From Ascoidea rubescens DSM 1968 (taxonomy: Eukaryota > Ascomycota > Saccharomycetes > Ascoideales > Ascoideaceae): a stretch of 64,000 bases of DNA. Under the pieces are notes generated by a model. That model saw nothing but the letters and a program-made list of their open reading frames with translations. It was not told the origin of the DNA and did no database searches. Positions 51,459 through 62,496 of the stretch are shown piece by piece; positions within the stretch are counted from its first letter, which is position 1; every line of letters begins with the position of its first letter. The DNA is taken from NCBI RefSeq assembly GCF_001661345.1, contig NW_017962933.1:207013-271012 (forward strand). The letters are read 5' to 3'. A program made the translations under genes and the position numbers.

Positions 51459-54281
51459 TTAATTTGAATTTGAATTTAGAATTGGAGCTGCAATTGTAGC
51501 TGAATTTGGGTTTGAGATAGAATTTGAATCTGAATTGATAGTAGTAGTGGTTCCTGTATTTCCATCACCACCTCTTAATGGTTTTATGATTCTTAATTTC
51601 AAACCAGCTCTTCCATTTACTGTGTTTCTTCTGCTTAAAGATGGAGAGATAATGCTCCTTGAAGAGCCGTTCAATGAAGAAGATGAATTTGAAGACATGG
51701 TAGTAGAAGATCTGATACTATATCTATTTGAATTTCGATTCAGTTTTGGAAAATGAAAGGGTATAATTCCATTGGAATCTGGAGAATAATCGTTATCTTC
51801 CTCATTAATGCTTTGATTGAAAGAAAAATTCGAAAGCAAAGAATTTCTCCCAACTAAACCGTCAGAATTAGCAGTTCCATTATTGATCATTGTAGAAAGT
51901 TCATCAACCTGTCCCATATTGAACCCACTCAAAATTTGAGAAGGTGGTCTTGAGTTACGTGCTCCAATGTTTTTAACAGCACTCAATCGATCTCTTAAGA
52001 AAGATAACTTTTGTTCGAAATTTTGACTTTCTCTAGCAACATGCAACTGTTGTTCTTGAACTGTGGCTTCTAGGATTTTAATTCTTTCACTTCTTGTCTC
52101 ACATATTTTTTTAATAGAAATGATATCTCTTTTTAAGACGTTATTTTGCAATTCCATTTCGTTAATTTTGTGATTGAATTGATCCAAAGTTCTTTCTAAA
52201 GCCATTATTTTTTTCTTTTCAGCTTTTGACAAAAGTTTCTTTTTGAATTTTTCTTTTAGATGATCTATTTCAACTTCAAGGTCAGCTACTTTTTGGCATC
52301 TTTCTTGAAGGTCTTTTAACAAAGCTTCGTTATTATTTTCGGCTTCTATTAAATTAGATTTCAATCTTTTTATGATTAATTCTGAATTATCACGAGAATT
52401 ATCTTTTGAAATGGGTAGAATGGGCACTTTTTCAGCAAGTGTTTCTTGATCAAAAGTTAGAGAATCGGCAGGGCTTAAAGGTGATTGATTTTTAGATAAT
52501 TGAAGTAATCTCTTTAATCTTTCAACTTCCTGTTTTAATAAATGGTTTTGGTAATTTGATTCTTTTAATTTTTGGGATTCCAGATCTGAAATTAAAAAAT
52601 CATTATTTAAAGTATTTTCGATTTGAGCATGTTGTTGAAGTCTTTCAGGGTTTTTAGAGTTTTCCATTTTATCAATCTGGCCTACTTGATCGGTTTGATT
52701 TGAATCAACTGAAGAAGAAGATATATCTTGAGTACCATTAATTGAGTCGTCATTATCATCATTAATGGTTGTTAGAGTTAACCAATTTGAACTTTGTGGA
52801 GGATTCCCAGATCTCCAAAGAATTAACTCTTGTTCTAATTGATTAATATACTTTTGATGAAACTCGTTATTTTTAGATAAGATGACAACTTTTTTCTTCA
52901 ATTCACTGCTTGATAATTCAGTATTAATATGTGCTTTATTTTGTATTTTTTTAGCTCTTGCGCCGAATCTTAAAGTTGATAAAGTTTCCATATCATTTAA
53001 TTTTGAGGGAGAACAATTTATGATAAGACTTGTTCTTGAATTACCACCAAGGGATTCTTGTAAAATTCTAGTTAATTTTGAATCTCTATAGGGGATATGA
53101 GTTGATTTACCATCAGTTAGAGCGTTAATAACATTACCTAAAGAACTTAGAGAACTATTGATTTTTTTAGCTTCTTCCAAAACTATTCCAGATGCGCCAG
53201 TTTTACCAACTTTTTCAGAGCCAGCCAAATCAACTAAGAATAAATTTCCCTTTTTTATTGTACCGGAGCTTATGATTCTTTGAGTTAACTCTATTTGAAA
53301 AATAGCATGAGATCTTGAAGACTCTTGATTCATACTTGTTGAAGAAACGACTCTAATTTCAGAGCCTTGTCTCATTACATCATAAATATCGTCGACAGAT
53401 GAAACATATATTTTTTTTAAGCCTTTGACGTAGATGCCATTTTCTTTATCTTCATGAATGGATAATTTAGCCTGAGATCTTGGAGATACTAATAAATCTC
53501 TAATTTGTTCCATATAAATTTCCATATAGGAGACACCAACAGTGAATTCGATATCTGAACTTGAATCAACGATATATTCAAAGATTCTTTCAGTTATTCT
53601 TGGGATTAAGCCCTTTGAATCAATATCTTCGATATCTTTGCCCATCATTGTGTAAGTCTTTCCGGAGCCAGTTTGGCCATAAGCAAGAATGGTTCCATTA
53701 TAGCCTTTGAATAAATCGTTGACAGTTTGATTGATGGAGTAATCAAAAATTTCCAATTGAGTTGAAGCTTGAGAAAAGACTCTATCAAAAGTAAAGGAAC
53801 ATGTAGTATCATTTGATTTAAAATTGACAGTTTTATTAGAAGAGAAAGTGACAACTTGAGAAGCAAAAGGATCAGAGAGCTCTTGTTCATTTTCAGGTCT
53901 AAATCTAGCAATGACCTTGACATTGCCAGTATTTGTGTTTGAAGCTGTGTTTAGACTCAAACTAATGGTATTGCTCAGCACTTTGGATAAGGACTCAAGG
54001 TAAGGACTTGACATTTGAGTGATGTTGTTTGTATTACTTGTATTGTTTATACCAGGGCTGTTTATGTTATTGGGGCTGTTTATGTTATTTTTGATGTTAT
54101 TGATGTTGTTTGAATCTAAATTTGTGATTTGAAAGGAATCAGATATGGAATTTATAGACAAGGAGTTCTCTATTGGAGATAGATGTGTGATATAAAGAGG
54201 ATTGAAGTTGTTCTGGTTGTTTAGATTAGGAGAGGCAGAAGTAGCCATAGATGGAGTTGTAGGTATTGACAACGATGGCAT
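51459..54281 (-). CDS. Conventional kinesin (kinesin-1) heavy chain
   Basis: This 940-aa plus-end microtubule motor is of the conventional fungal kinesin type. The motor covers about 121-455, with the P-loop GQTGSGKT at 202-209, SSRSHAIF switch I, LVDLAGSEKVGKTGASG switch II and YRDSKLTRILQESLGGNSRTSLI. The neck with NQLEQELILWRSG is characteristic of fungal kinesin-1. Coiled coils follow from about 600 to 790, and the tail has IIKPLRGG (898-905), matching the IAK-type autoinhibitory motif. Kinesin-1 is missing from Saccharomyces but typical of filamentous fungi, where it moves vesicles and nuclei. A 120-residue Asn/Ser-rich N-terminal extension before the motor is unusual, since conventional kinesins start almost at the motor. 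An internal Met90 offers a shorter form. Confidence 0.92.
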   Translation of the reverse strand: MPSLSIPTTPSMATSASPNLNNQNNFNPLYITHLSPIENSLSINSISDSFQITNLDSNNINNIKNNINSPNNINSPGINNTSNTNNITQMSSPYLESLSKVLSNTISLSLNTASNTNTGNVKVIARFRPENEQELSDPFASQVVTFSSNKTVNFKSNDTTCSFTFDRVFSQASTQLEIFDYSINQTVNDLFKGYNGTILAYGQTGSGKTYTMMGKDIEDIDSKGLIPRITERIFEYIVDSSSDIEFTVGVSYMEIYMEQIRDLLVSPRSQAKLSIHEDKENGIYVKGLKKIYVSSVDDIYDVMRQGSEIRVVSSTSMNQESSRSHAIFQIELTQRIISSGTIKKGNLFLVDLAGSEKVGKTGASGIVLEEAKKINSSLSSLGNVINALTDGKSTHIPYRDSKLTRILQESLGGNSRTSLIINCSPSKLNDMETLSTLRFGARAKKIQNKAHINTELSSSELKKKVVILSKNNEFHQKYINQLEQELILWRSGNPPQSSNWLTLTTINDDNDDSINGTQDISSSSVDSNQTDQVGQIDKMENSKNPERLQQHAQIENTLNNDFLISDLESQKLKESNYQNHLLKQEVERLKRLLQLSKNQSPLSPADSLTFDQETLAEKVPILPISKDNSRDNSELIIKRLKSNLIEAENNNEALLKDLQERCQKVADLEVEIDHLKEKFKKKLLSKAEKKKIMALERTLDQFNHKINEMELQNNVLKRDIISIKKICETRSERIKILEATVQEQQLHVARESQNFEQKLSFLRDRLSAVKNIGARNSRPPSQILSGFNMGQVDELSTMINNGTANSDGLVGRNSLLSNFSFNQSINEEDNDYSPDSNGIIPFHFPKLNRNSNRYSIRSSTTMSSNSSSSLNGSSRSIISPSLSRRNTVNGRAGLKLRIIKPLRGGDGNTGTTTTINSDSNSISNPNSATIAAPILNSNSN

Positions 54282-54927
54282 TGAGACAGTAGGATGAGTT
54301 AAAGTGTAGGAGTTAAACAGAGGTATTAGAAGATGAAAGAGGCCAGTAAGCAGAGGATTTGAGAATAGGTGTGGACTGAGCTGTTGTTAGATGGTGGATA
54401 TAGCTACGGTTATGGTTGTGATTATGAGATTATGAGATTATGGTTATAGTTATAGTTATAGTTATAATTATAGCTTTTGGTACAATTGGAATTAGTGTGA
54501 TTACGATAAGTGGTCTAAATAGTGTAAGGTCGTAGATGGAGATATTTTTGGTAAATTTATAAATATTTACACCGCTGTTCAGCCAAAGAAGGAAAGAAAA
54601 CAGGAGAAAATGTGCTGGAAATGTCTTTGAAGCAGGTTTCTGGGCTGGGAAGTTTCTAAAAAGAAGCAGTCGATGAGCAGATCAAAGAGCACTAGGCTGG
54701 CAATAGATAAGGAGCTCAAAGAAGAGCAAAACTATGGGAAAGGAGAGGTTTTGGGGTAAAGCACATCAAACCGGAGGAATATGTAAGGAGATACAATGAG
54801 AAGGAAAAGCAGTGCAGTGTAGTGGGAAGTAAAAAGAATAAATGGACTAAAAAAGATATATAGATTTTATATAGAAGGTTATTAACTAAGTTGAAAGGAG
54901 GTTGTTTTTATGTCGAGTGAAGGGTGA
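54282..54927. promoter_or_regulatory. Kinesin upstream region and VMA5 3' end
   Basis: This 646-bp region holds GATTATGA and GTTATA tandem units (about 54421-54475), otherwise mixed purine-rich sequence. No gene or RNA is recognised. Confidence 0.55.
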
Positions 54928-56121
54928 TTAGTATAAATCGATATCAAGCAATACAAAAGGCTCGTAATCAGTGTCGACCAATGAAGCATATTGGTTTAAT
55001 GAGGAATCCTTCAATAGCTTACCATTTTTGTCCTTCATAAAAGCGTTACCACCCAAGTAACCAAACTGTTTAATTAGATCGTTTTTACATTTGATGAGAG
55101 TTTTCTTGGATTCAGATAAATTGGAATAATTGCTTGATCTAATTAAAAACGAGTTGAAATTTGGAGGTAAACCGTATCTTAGGATACTTTCAACAAAGAC
55201 TCTGAGAGATTTGATGTGAAACCAGGCAGATAGAATATATTGATAGGATGTCTTTGATAATCTTATTAACTCTGCCTTTAATTGGTATTCTTGTCTGGAA
55301 GCTTGATCGAATTCTCTTTTCAATTGATTGATTAAATTTTCAGAGTAATTGAATTCTCTTGGTATGAATTTCTTTTCTCGACAGTTGAGCAAGAATTCTG
55401 GGATGTATTTTTTGAAAACCGTTACATTATTCAAGATATAATCATCATCATTGAAGATTTCTTGAGAAGATCTTGGTACGACAAAATCTGAAAGAGATTC
55501 GTAGGAATTCAACCAATCTTTTTGTAAAGCCTTGGGAACGACAATTAATAAAGTGGATAAATGGTCAGAATTTAACACGAAATTTTGTGGACCAACTATA
55601 TCATGTAAGGATCGGACGGTTAAATCACCATTCTTTTTCCTGTTTGCAGCAGATAAATTTGTCTTTGCAACGTTGTAAGAGCTATACAAGCTCTTCAAGT
55701 CGTTATCCAAATCAAAGGCGTCACTTGATATTAAGTCGGTTAGTTCTTTAATTGATTTGTTTTCGATTCTGTATTTTGAATAGTTCCAATTAAAGGATTC
55801 GACGAATTCAATTGGAGATTTGTTGTTGAAGGATTTGTTAGCATTTAATAGATGAAGATTGTTGTCATAAATTGTGGATAAGATATCGTTGATTTTTTGC
55901 AAAGAGGCAAATAGCTGGGAGTCAATTTTACCTAAATCTTCAGATTCTTCAACTAGGGAGTCCAAAGTTCCAATTCTAAAAGAAGGAATGTTGAATTTCG
56001 ATATAATGGACTTCCCATTAACAAGAGATTGCTCCAAGTATGTCTCCAAGTTGTTGAAGCCAGCGGGAGTGGAATCCTCAGGCAAAGAGATGAACAAGAA
56101 GTTGCAAAGAGGTTCTGCCAT
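54928..56121 (-). CDS. VMA5: V-ATPase subunit C
   Basis: This 397-aa subunit C of the V1 sector stabilises the stator and controls reversible V1-Vo assembly at the vacuole. It is conserved end to end: AANRKKNGDLTVRSLHDIVGP, REKKFIPREFNYSENLINQLKREFD, WFHIKSLRVFVESILRYGLPPNF and GYLGGNAFMKDKNGKL, ending in YASLVDTDYEPFVLLDIDLY. The frame stays open to 56127 through TTG; the ATG at 56121 (MAEPLCNFLFISLPED) matches the family start. The length agrees with Saccharomyces Vma5 (392 aa). A CACGTG element lies at 56275-56280, about 155 bp upstream. Confidence 0.96.
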   Translation of the reverse strand: MAEPLCNFLFISLPEDSTPAGFNNLETYLEQSLVNGKSIISKFNIPSFRIGTLDSLVEESEDLGKIDSQLFASLQKINDILSTIYDNNLHLLNANKSFNNKSPIEFVESFNWNYSKYRIENKSIKELTDLISSDAFDLDNDLKSLYSSYNVAKTNLSAANRKKNGDLTVRSLHDIVGPQNFVLNSDHLSTLLIVVPKALQKDWLNSYESLSDFVVPRSSQEIFNDDDYILNNVTVFKKYIPEFLLNCREKKFIPREFNYSENLINQLKREFDQASRQEYQLKAELIRLSKTSYQYILSAWFHIKSLRVFVESILRYGLPPNFNSFLIRSSNYSNLSESKKTLIKCKNDLIKQFGYLGGNAFMKDKNGKLLKDSSLNQYASLVDTDYEPFVLLDIDLY

Positions 56122-56474
56122 TAGCAAAGCGAGGTAATTGGCAATAATTCAGGAGAAGAGGAAGATAGCCACAGACAACCAGTGCTTGTTCTGGTTCGTA
56201 TTCTTATTCTTACTCTTGTTCTGATTCTGTTTCCTGAAGAACTTTAGAAAGTGCTGCAAAGAATCGGTGGTATACACGTGACCCTTCGCAGCAGAGGCTG
56301 AAGAAGCAGGGAAAGGACGTGTATGGGTATGGGTATATAGATATGTATGTAGAAAGAGAGGAAGAGAGAGAGAGAACTGAACGTGGAGAGACAGAGCAGC
56401 TAGCTATAGTATAATGATATAACACAACTGGTGGTTGGCAGATGAGATAAAGAGATGGAAAAAAAAAGAGAGAA
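56122..56474. promoter_or_regulatory. VMA5 promoter and NEM1 3' end
   Basis: This 353-bp region contains CACGTG (56275-56280) and GGGTAT/GTATAT units (about 56320-56350) followed by a GAGA-rich stretch. Promoter role is inferred from position. Confidence 0.5.
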
Positions 56475-58442
<1,968 letters not shown>

Positions 58443-59159
58443 TTGAATTAAAAAAACATAAATGGGAAAGGTAAAACCGGAGCCAGAGAAGTGATAGAGG
58501 AGTGATAAGGAAGTGATATGGCTGATGGTTTGAATATGGTTGAATACAGGCTATTTATACAAATCTGGTGTGGAAGTATTTCGTTGATGAGTACGAGTGT
58601 GTTGGGGTTCAACAGAACGACGAGGGAAGGAGCGAGGACTGGAGCTACTTATCAAGAACACAGTAAGAGCACAGTAAGAACAGCCAATCAATTGCCAATT
58701 TTGCACAAAAAACGAAAGAATCCCCAGGCTATTATGGTATTGTACAATGGCCTATAGTGGATAATAATAGACTGTAAGAGCTTGCAAGAGATTCTCAGAG
58801 AGCAATGGACTAAATAAAATAGAGTGGGTCCTAGAAGAGAGTAGCTCAGAAGTCCCAACAGCTTCCAACAGCCTTCGATAACCAAGAGTTGGGTTGCGCT
58901 CCAGAGCAATCTCGCCCAACGACACCATCACTGTTTTGCGCGCCTTCTGCGCTGTGTCCCTTCTTCTGGGTCGGCAACTGGAGCATTTCCTTTCGGGTCG
59001 GTCTCTTTGGCCACCAATCACCACACTCGGCCCGCTCTCTGCGCGCACGCTGTGCGTCCCAACACGTCAGCCCCAGACTCGTGGCCGTGGTGCGCACCGT
59101 GCTTTTCGGGGCATTTCCTGGAACCGTTTTCCTGGTCCTGAGGCTGCTTGATGGGTCAT
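58443..59159. promoter_or_regulatory. NEM1 upstream region with GC-rich island, MET1 3' end
   Basis: This 717-bp region is GC-rich from about 58860 to 59159, continuous in composition with the GC-rich 3' part of MET1. Overlapping open frames on both strands here have no family features. No ncRNA signature was recognised. Confidence 0.5.
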
Positions 59160-61052
59160 TTATTCCTGAGTCCACCGACTCACCTGTATGTACCGCGCGA
59201 CGTCGGCAATGTTCACGTCGATGTCGGAGTAGCCTTCTTCCACAATCCACTTCGGTGGTTCCCCGTGCTCCCCGTGCTCCCCGTGTTGCTCGCTCTTGCC
59301 TCCAAAGTGGCCGTGAAGCAAGTCGCAAGTGTGGCCTATCACCAACAATCCCGGTGGCCTGGATCCCGCTACCTCAAAGGCCTCCACAACATTTTTCAAC
59401 TGGCTGCGGATAATGCGCTGGTCAGGGCTCGACGCTCTCTCGACGATGCAACAGGGCACCTCCGTGTCGTACCCCAACTCGCCCACCAAGTAGCCCACCA
59501 TCTCCCTCAAGCGGTGCAACACCATCAACAAGATGACAGTGGTGTGCTCGTTGTACCGGGGGATGTTTGCGGGAAACTTCCCGTCCTTCACGGTGCCCGT
59601 GCTCACGATAAACTGATCACTCACCTTGCGGTGCGTCACCGGAATATCCGCCAAGATGGGTCCTACCATCGAAGAGCTCAACCCTGGAACGATCAACGGC
59701 CTGTACCCTCGATCTCGAAAGTACTGATACTCTTCTCCTCCTCTGCCGAAGATGTATGGGTCTCCCTGCTTCAATCTGATCACTTTCAATCCCTTTTGCA
59801 ACCCTACCAATCCCTTCTCCAACAACTCCTTTTGTGCTCTCTCGGCGTTTCCTGGAAATTTCTTTGCAATGTAGATTTCCCGTTTTCTACCACCACCATC
59901 TTCATCTTTGCTTATCAATTCCAATACCTCTTTCGATATCAACTTGTCTGCTAATATCAAATCTGCTGAATACATCTCTTTAATTGCTCCGATTGTTAGC
60001 ATCGATATAGATCCAGGCCCTGATCCGATTAACGATATTTTCCCTTTTTTTCTGTATCCATTCCCATTCCCATTTCCTTTTCTGTTCAACTTTTCTGGTT
60101 TCTTGCTTCTTATGCTAATCTCGCCATGAAATGTACTTATATCTGGAAACTTTTTGTTCAATGCCAATTGATCTTCTTTATCTTTATAAATTAACGATAA
60201 CTCATCAATGCATATTTCACTCAACTTTTCTAATGGAAAATACTCAATGATTTGGGATAACCATCTGGTTCTTTGCAACTTCAATTCTTCCTCATCAACA
60301 TATTTTCGATACAAATTTTCCTCCCGATAATCTTTATCATATATTTTATTGATTCCATTGCTCGGTAAGATATCTTCCTCATTATCATTATCATAATCAT
60401 TATCATAATCATTACCATCACTATTATTATTACATTCATTGCTATTTTCATTATCAAGTCTACTTTTATCATCTTCTTGGATTCTCTTCTTCAATTTTCC
60501 TATATTATCGCATATCCCACTCAAATTCTTTGGCAATTTACTAACAATATCCCTCTTGAGCTTGGACGCTAACCTGCATCCCTTCCCATTAGTCGTCAAT
60601 CCAACCTGAAAATCTCCATCTTTATAACTCGACAACATTGTAAATGAACACAACCCTGGCTCATCTGTGATATTGATGGGTATCCTTAATCTTATACAAA
60701 CTCCATATATCTCTCTTTTCAACTTTTCATACTCTTTTCCCAATGTAACAAATACTCTATCAATTATCCTTCCAACTCTTTCTCTTCCAACACTCTTTAT
60801 TATTTTTTCAATTAGTCCAATCCTCATTTTCTCTGATTCAATCTCAATTACCTCAACTATACCCTTGTTCTTATTCTCTAAAATATACTCTCTTAATGTA
60901 CTGCTAACCTCCATAATACCATACGGTATCAATATTATAGGTCTCACTTTGTTCTCAATCAACATTTGTAATCGAAATAAACTAATTCCACTGGTCCCAA
61001 TTAACAAATGTCGCTCATCTTCACAATTTAGTCCAACCAATAATTTAACCAT
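59160..61052 (-). CDS. MET1: Uroporphyrinogen-III C-methyltransferase (sirohaem synthesis)
   Basis: This 630-aa protein is Met1, which methylates uroporphyrinogen III to precorrin-2, the first step to sirohaem, the cofactor of sulfite reductase. It is therefore required for sulfate assimilation. The N-terminal half is the Met1-specific Rossmann-like part (HLLIGTSGISLFRLQMLIENKV, then VGLTTNGKGCRLASKLKRDIVSKLP). An Asn/Asp-rich linker (about 205-235) and RTRWLSQIIEYFPLEKLS follow. The C-terminal methyltransferase domain starts at about 340 with GSGPGSISMLTIGA, then KKFPGNAERAQKELLEKGL, RLKQGDPYIFGRGGEE and VERASSPDQRIIRSQLKNV. Its 3' 700 bases are GC-richer than the 5' part, yet no CTG codon occurs in the roughly 250 codons read there. 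Confidence 0.96.
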   Translation of the reverse strand: MVKLLVGLNCEDERHLLIGTSGISLFRLQMLIENKVRPIILIPYGIMEVSSTLREYILENKNKGIVEVIEIESEKMRIGLIEKIIKSVGRERVGRIIDRVFVTLGKEYEKLKREIYGVCIRLRIPINITDEPGLCSFTMLSSYKDGDFQVGLTTNGKGCRLASKLKRDIVSKLPKNLSGICDNIGKLKKRIQEDDKSRLDNENSNECNNNSDGNDYDNDYDNDNEEDILPSNGINKIYDKDYREENLYRKYVDEEELKLQRTRWLSQIIEYFPLEKLSEICIDELSLIYKDKEDQLALNKKFPDISTFHGEISIRSKKPEKLNRKGNGNGNGYRKKGKISLIGSGPGSISMLTIGAIKEMYSADLILADKLISKEVLELISKDEDGGGRKREIYIAKKFPGNAERAQKELLEKGLVGLQKGLKVIRLKQGDPYIFGRGGEEYQYFRDRGYRPLIVPGLSSSMVGPILADIPVTHRKVSDQFIVSTGTVKDGKFPANIPRYNEHTTVILLMVLHRLREMVGYLVGELGYDTEVPCCIVERASSPDQRIIRSQLKNVVEAFEVAGSRPPGLLVIGHTCDLLHGHFGGKSEQHGEHGEHGEPPKWIVEEGYSDIDVNIADVARYIQVSRWTQE

Positions 61053-61439
61053 TTTGAATTTATTAATAATTGCTAATAATTTTCAATAATTATCACTCCC
61101 TAAGAAAAAATAATTAATTAATTATCTAATAATTCGATTTCTCTTGAACTGCCTTTCTATTTATACTTCATCTCCTCATCTTCTCTCATTTTATCCCATA
61201 TGCTTTCATCAAATAACCCAATAAAAAGATCAATACAAAAGAAAATCATCGCTTTTCTTTTCTAATCCGAAAAAGCGAAATTTCACGTGTCTTGCCACCA
61301 TTAGCCACAAACTATCATCACCTGCTCCTTTGGGCGAATGGAATGGCTGGTAATAGCAAATCACATGGCGCTCATTTCTAACCCATTTCCTCTTTCACTT
61401 CTTCCACTTCTTCTGCTGCTCCTGCTGCTCTTCCCATCA
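61053..61439. promoter_or_regulatory. Divergent MET1 / EST3 promoter with sulfur-pathway sites
   Basis: This 387-bp shared region has TCACGTG (61283-61289), the Cbf1 centromere/MET-gene box, and 14 bp further GCCACAA (61304-61310), whose reverse TTGTGGC is close to the Met31/32 core. They lie 230-260 bp from the MET1 ATG. Two in-frame ATGs (61338, 61365) precede the preferred EST3 start in a CTG-rich pyrimidine leader. Confidence 0.65.
61283..61310. promoter_or_regulatory. Cbf1 box plus Met31/32-like site upstream of MET1
   Basis: TCACGTG followed 14 bp later by GCCACAA. The combination of Cbf1 and Met31/32 sites is the standard arrangement in sulfur-assimilation promoters; the second site has one mismatch to the usual core. 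Confidence 0.6.
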
Positions 61440-62042
61440 ATGCCTCCCATTGTCACTGACTCAGAAAAGGTTCTCAACTCTTCTTTACTACAAAATTGGC
61501 TACTTGACTCAATTCTAATTTATATCCAAAAAACTTCAATCCCCATTAAACGTTTCAACAATCAACCTAAAAATTGTAATTTACTAAAATTATTGAAATT
61601 TATTAAAATCGATACCAATGGCATTGTAAAAGCTTTGCTATCTGATTCCTCTCATTCAATCTTATGTGAATTTTCAAAAAATGCCATTTCAAATTACGAA
61701 AGAAAAAACAAATCAAGACTAACAAACTCAACTACAAACTCTATATTCCTAATTAAAAACTCAACTCTACTTTTCTTAAATTACAATCAATTAATCAATC
61801 AATTTGACTTTATCCCATACAACACCACTGACAATAATAACAACTCCAGCTCCAATCCCAACTCTAAAATACAATTTGCAGTCTTAAGAATTGAAGATTT
61901 CGAAATCGCTGATAAAAATCAAATTCGCTTTTTGAAATTGCCAATTACTTTGTATTCAAGTCAAATTTATAAAAACCAATGGCTACAAAATGATCTCTTT
62001 TCTTTTAAACTTTTCAACAAGAATGAAATTTTTGATGATTAA
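61440..62042 (+). CDS. EST3: Telomerase holoenzyme subunit Est3
   Basis: This 200-aa protein matches Est3, the TPP1-like OB-fold subunit of yeast telomerase. The N-terminal LLQNWLLDSI places a Trp at residue 20, like the LQPW motif of Saccharomyces Est3. The core SDSSHSILCEFSKNAISNYERK, followed by SRLTNSTTNSIFLI, closely parallels the Saccharomyces segment around its conserved Ser-Ser-His and Phe-Glu-Arg residues. An Asn/Ser insertion (about 130-142) is followed by the last strands. Unlike Saccharomyces EST3, no programmed frameshift is needed; the frame is continuous. ATGs at 61338 and 61365 are in frame but would add a Leu-rich leader written partly with CTG codons that the rest avoids, so 61440 (MPPIVTDSEK) is preferred. 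Confidence 0.85.
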   Translation: MPPIVTDSEKVLNSSLLQNWLLDSILIYIQKTSIPIKRFNNQPKNCNLLKLLKFIKIDTNGIVKALLSDSSHSILCEFSKNAISNYERKNKSRLTNSTTNSIFLIKNSTLLFLNYNQLINQFDFIPYNTTDNNNNSSSNPNSKIQFAVLRIEDFEIADKNQIRFLKLPITLYSSQIYKNQWLQNDLFSFKLFNKNEIFDD

Positions 62043-62496
62043 TTAAAAATTAATTCAAATTAAATCAAATTGGTTTTTTCATTCGAAAAAGTATATACAG
62101 TTTGGGAAATGAGTGGAAAATTACGTTATATTATATTGGATGTATAAACAGAGGAGTAACAACAAAATAATAAAATAACAAAATAATAAATTAGAATAGG
62201 AATAGGAATGGGAATAAGAACAAGAACAAGAATAGGAACAAGAATAGGAACAAGAATAGGAACAAGAATAGAAATAGGAATAAACCAGAATCAAAACAAA
62301 TTAACAATTAGTGAAAAGCATCGACCAGCAATAGATTAGTGGAATAGAGGAATAGAGACTAGTGGAATAGAATGTAGAAAAAGACATATAACAAAAAATA
62401 TAACAAAACATATAACAAAACATAGAATATAGAAATGGACAACAAAAATGTAATATAATATAATATAGTATAGTATAGTGTGGTGGAAACGAAATA
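62043..62496. other. Convergent 3' region with AGGAATA/AGAACA repeats
   Basis: 454 bp between the EST3 stop and the stop of the 62497 gene. Imperfect 6-12-bp units of AATAGG and AACAAG (about 62192-62283) and AACAAAACATAT units (about 62390-62425) fill much of it. No gene is seen. Confidence 0.65.

Noticed and set aside
58846-59413. Arg/Ala-rich frames on both strands overlapping the MET1 3' end
   Set aside because: They are mirror readings of GC-rich DNA, partly of MET1 itself.
61338-61439. Leucine-rich N-terminal leader of EST3
   Set aside because: Rich in CTG codons otherwise avoided and pyrimidine-rich like a 5' leader, although in-frame ATGs exist; kept as an open question only.
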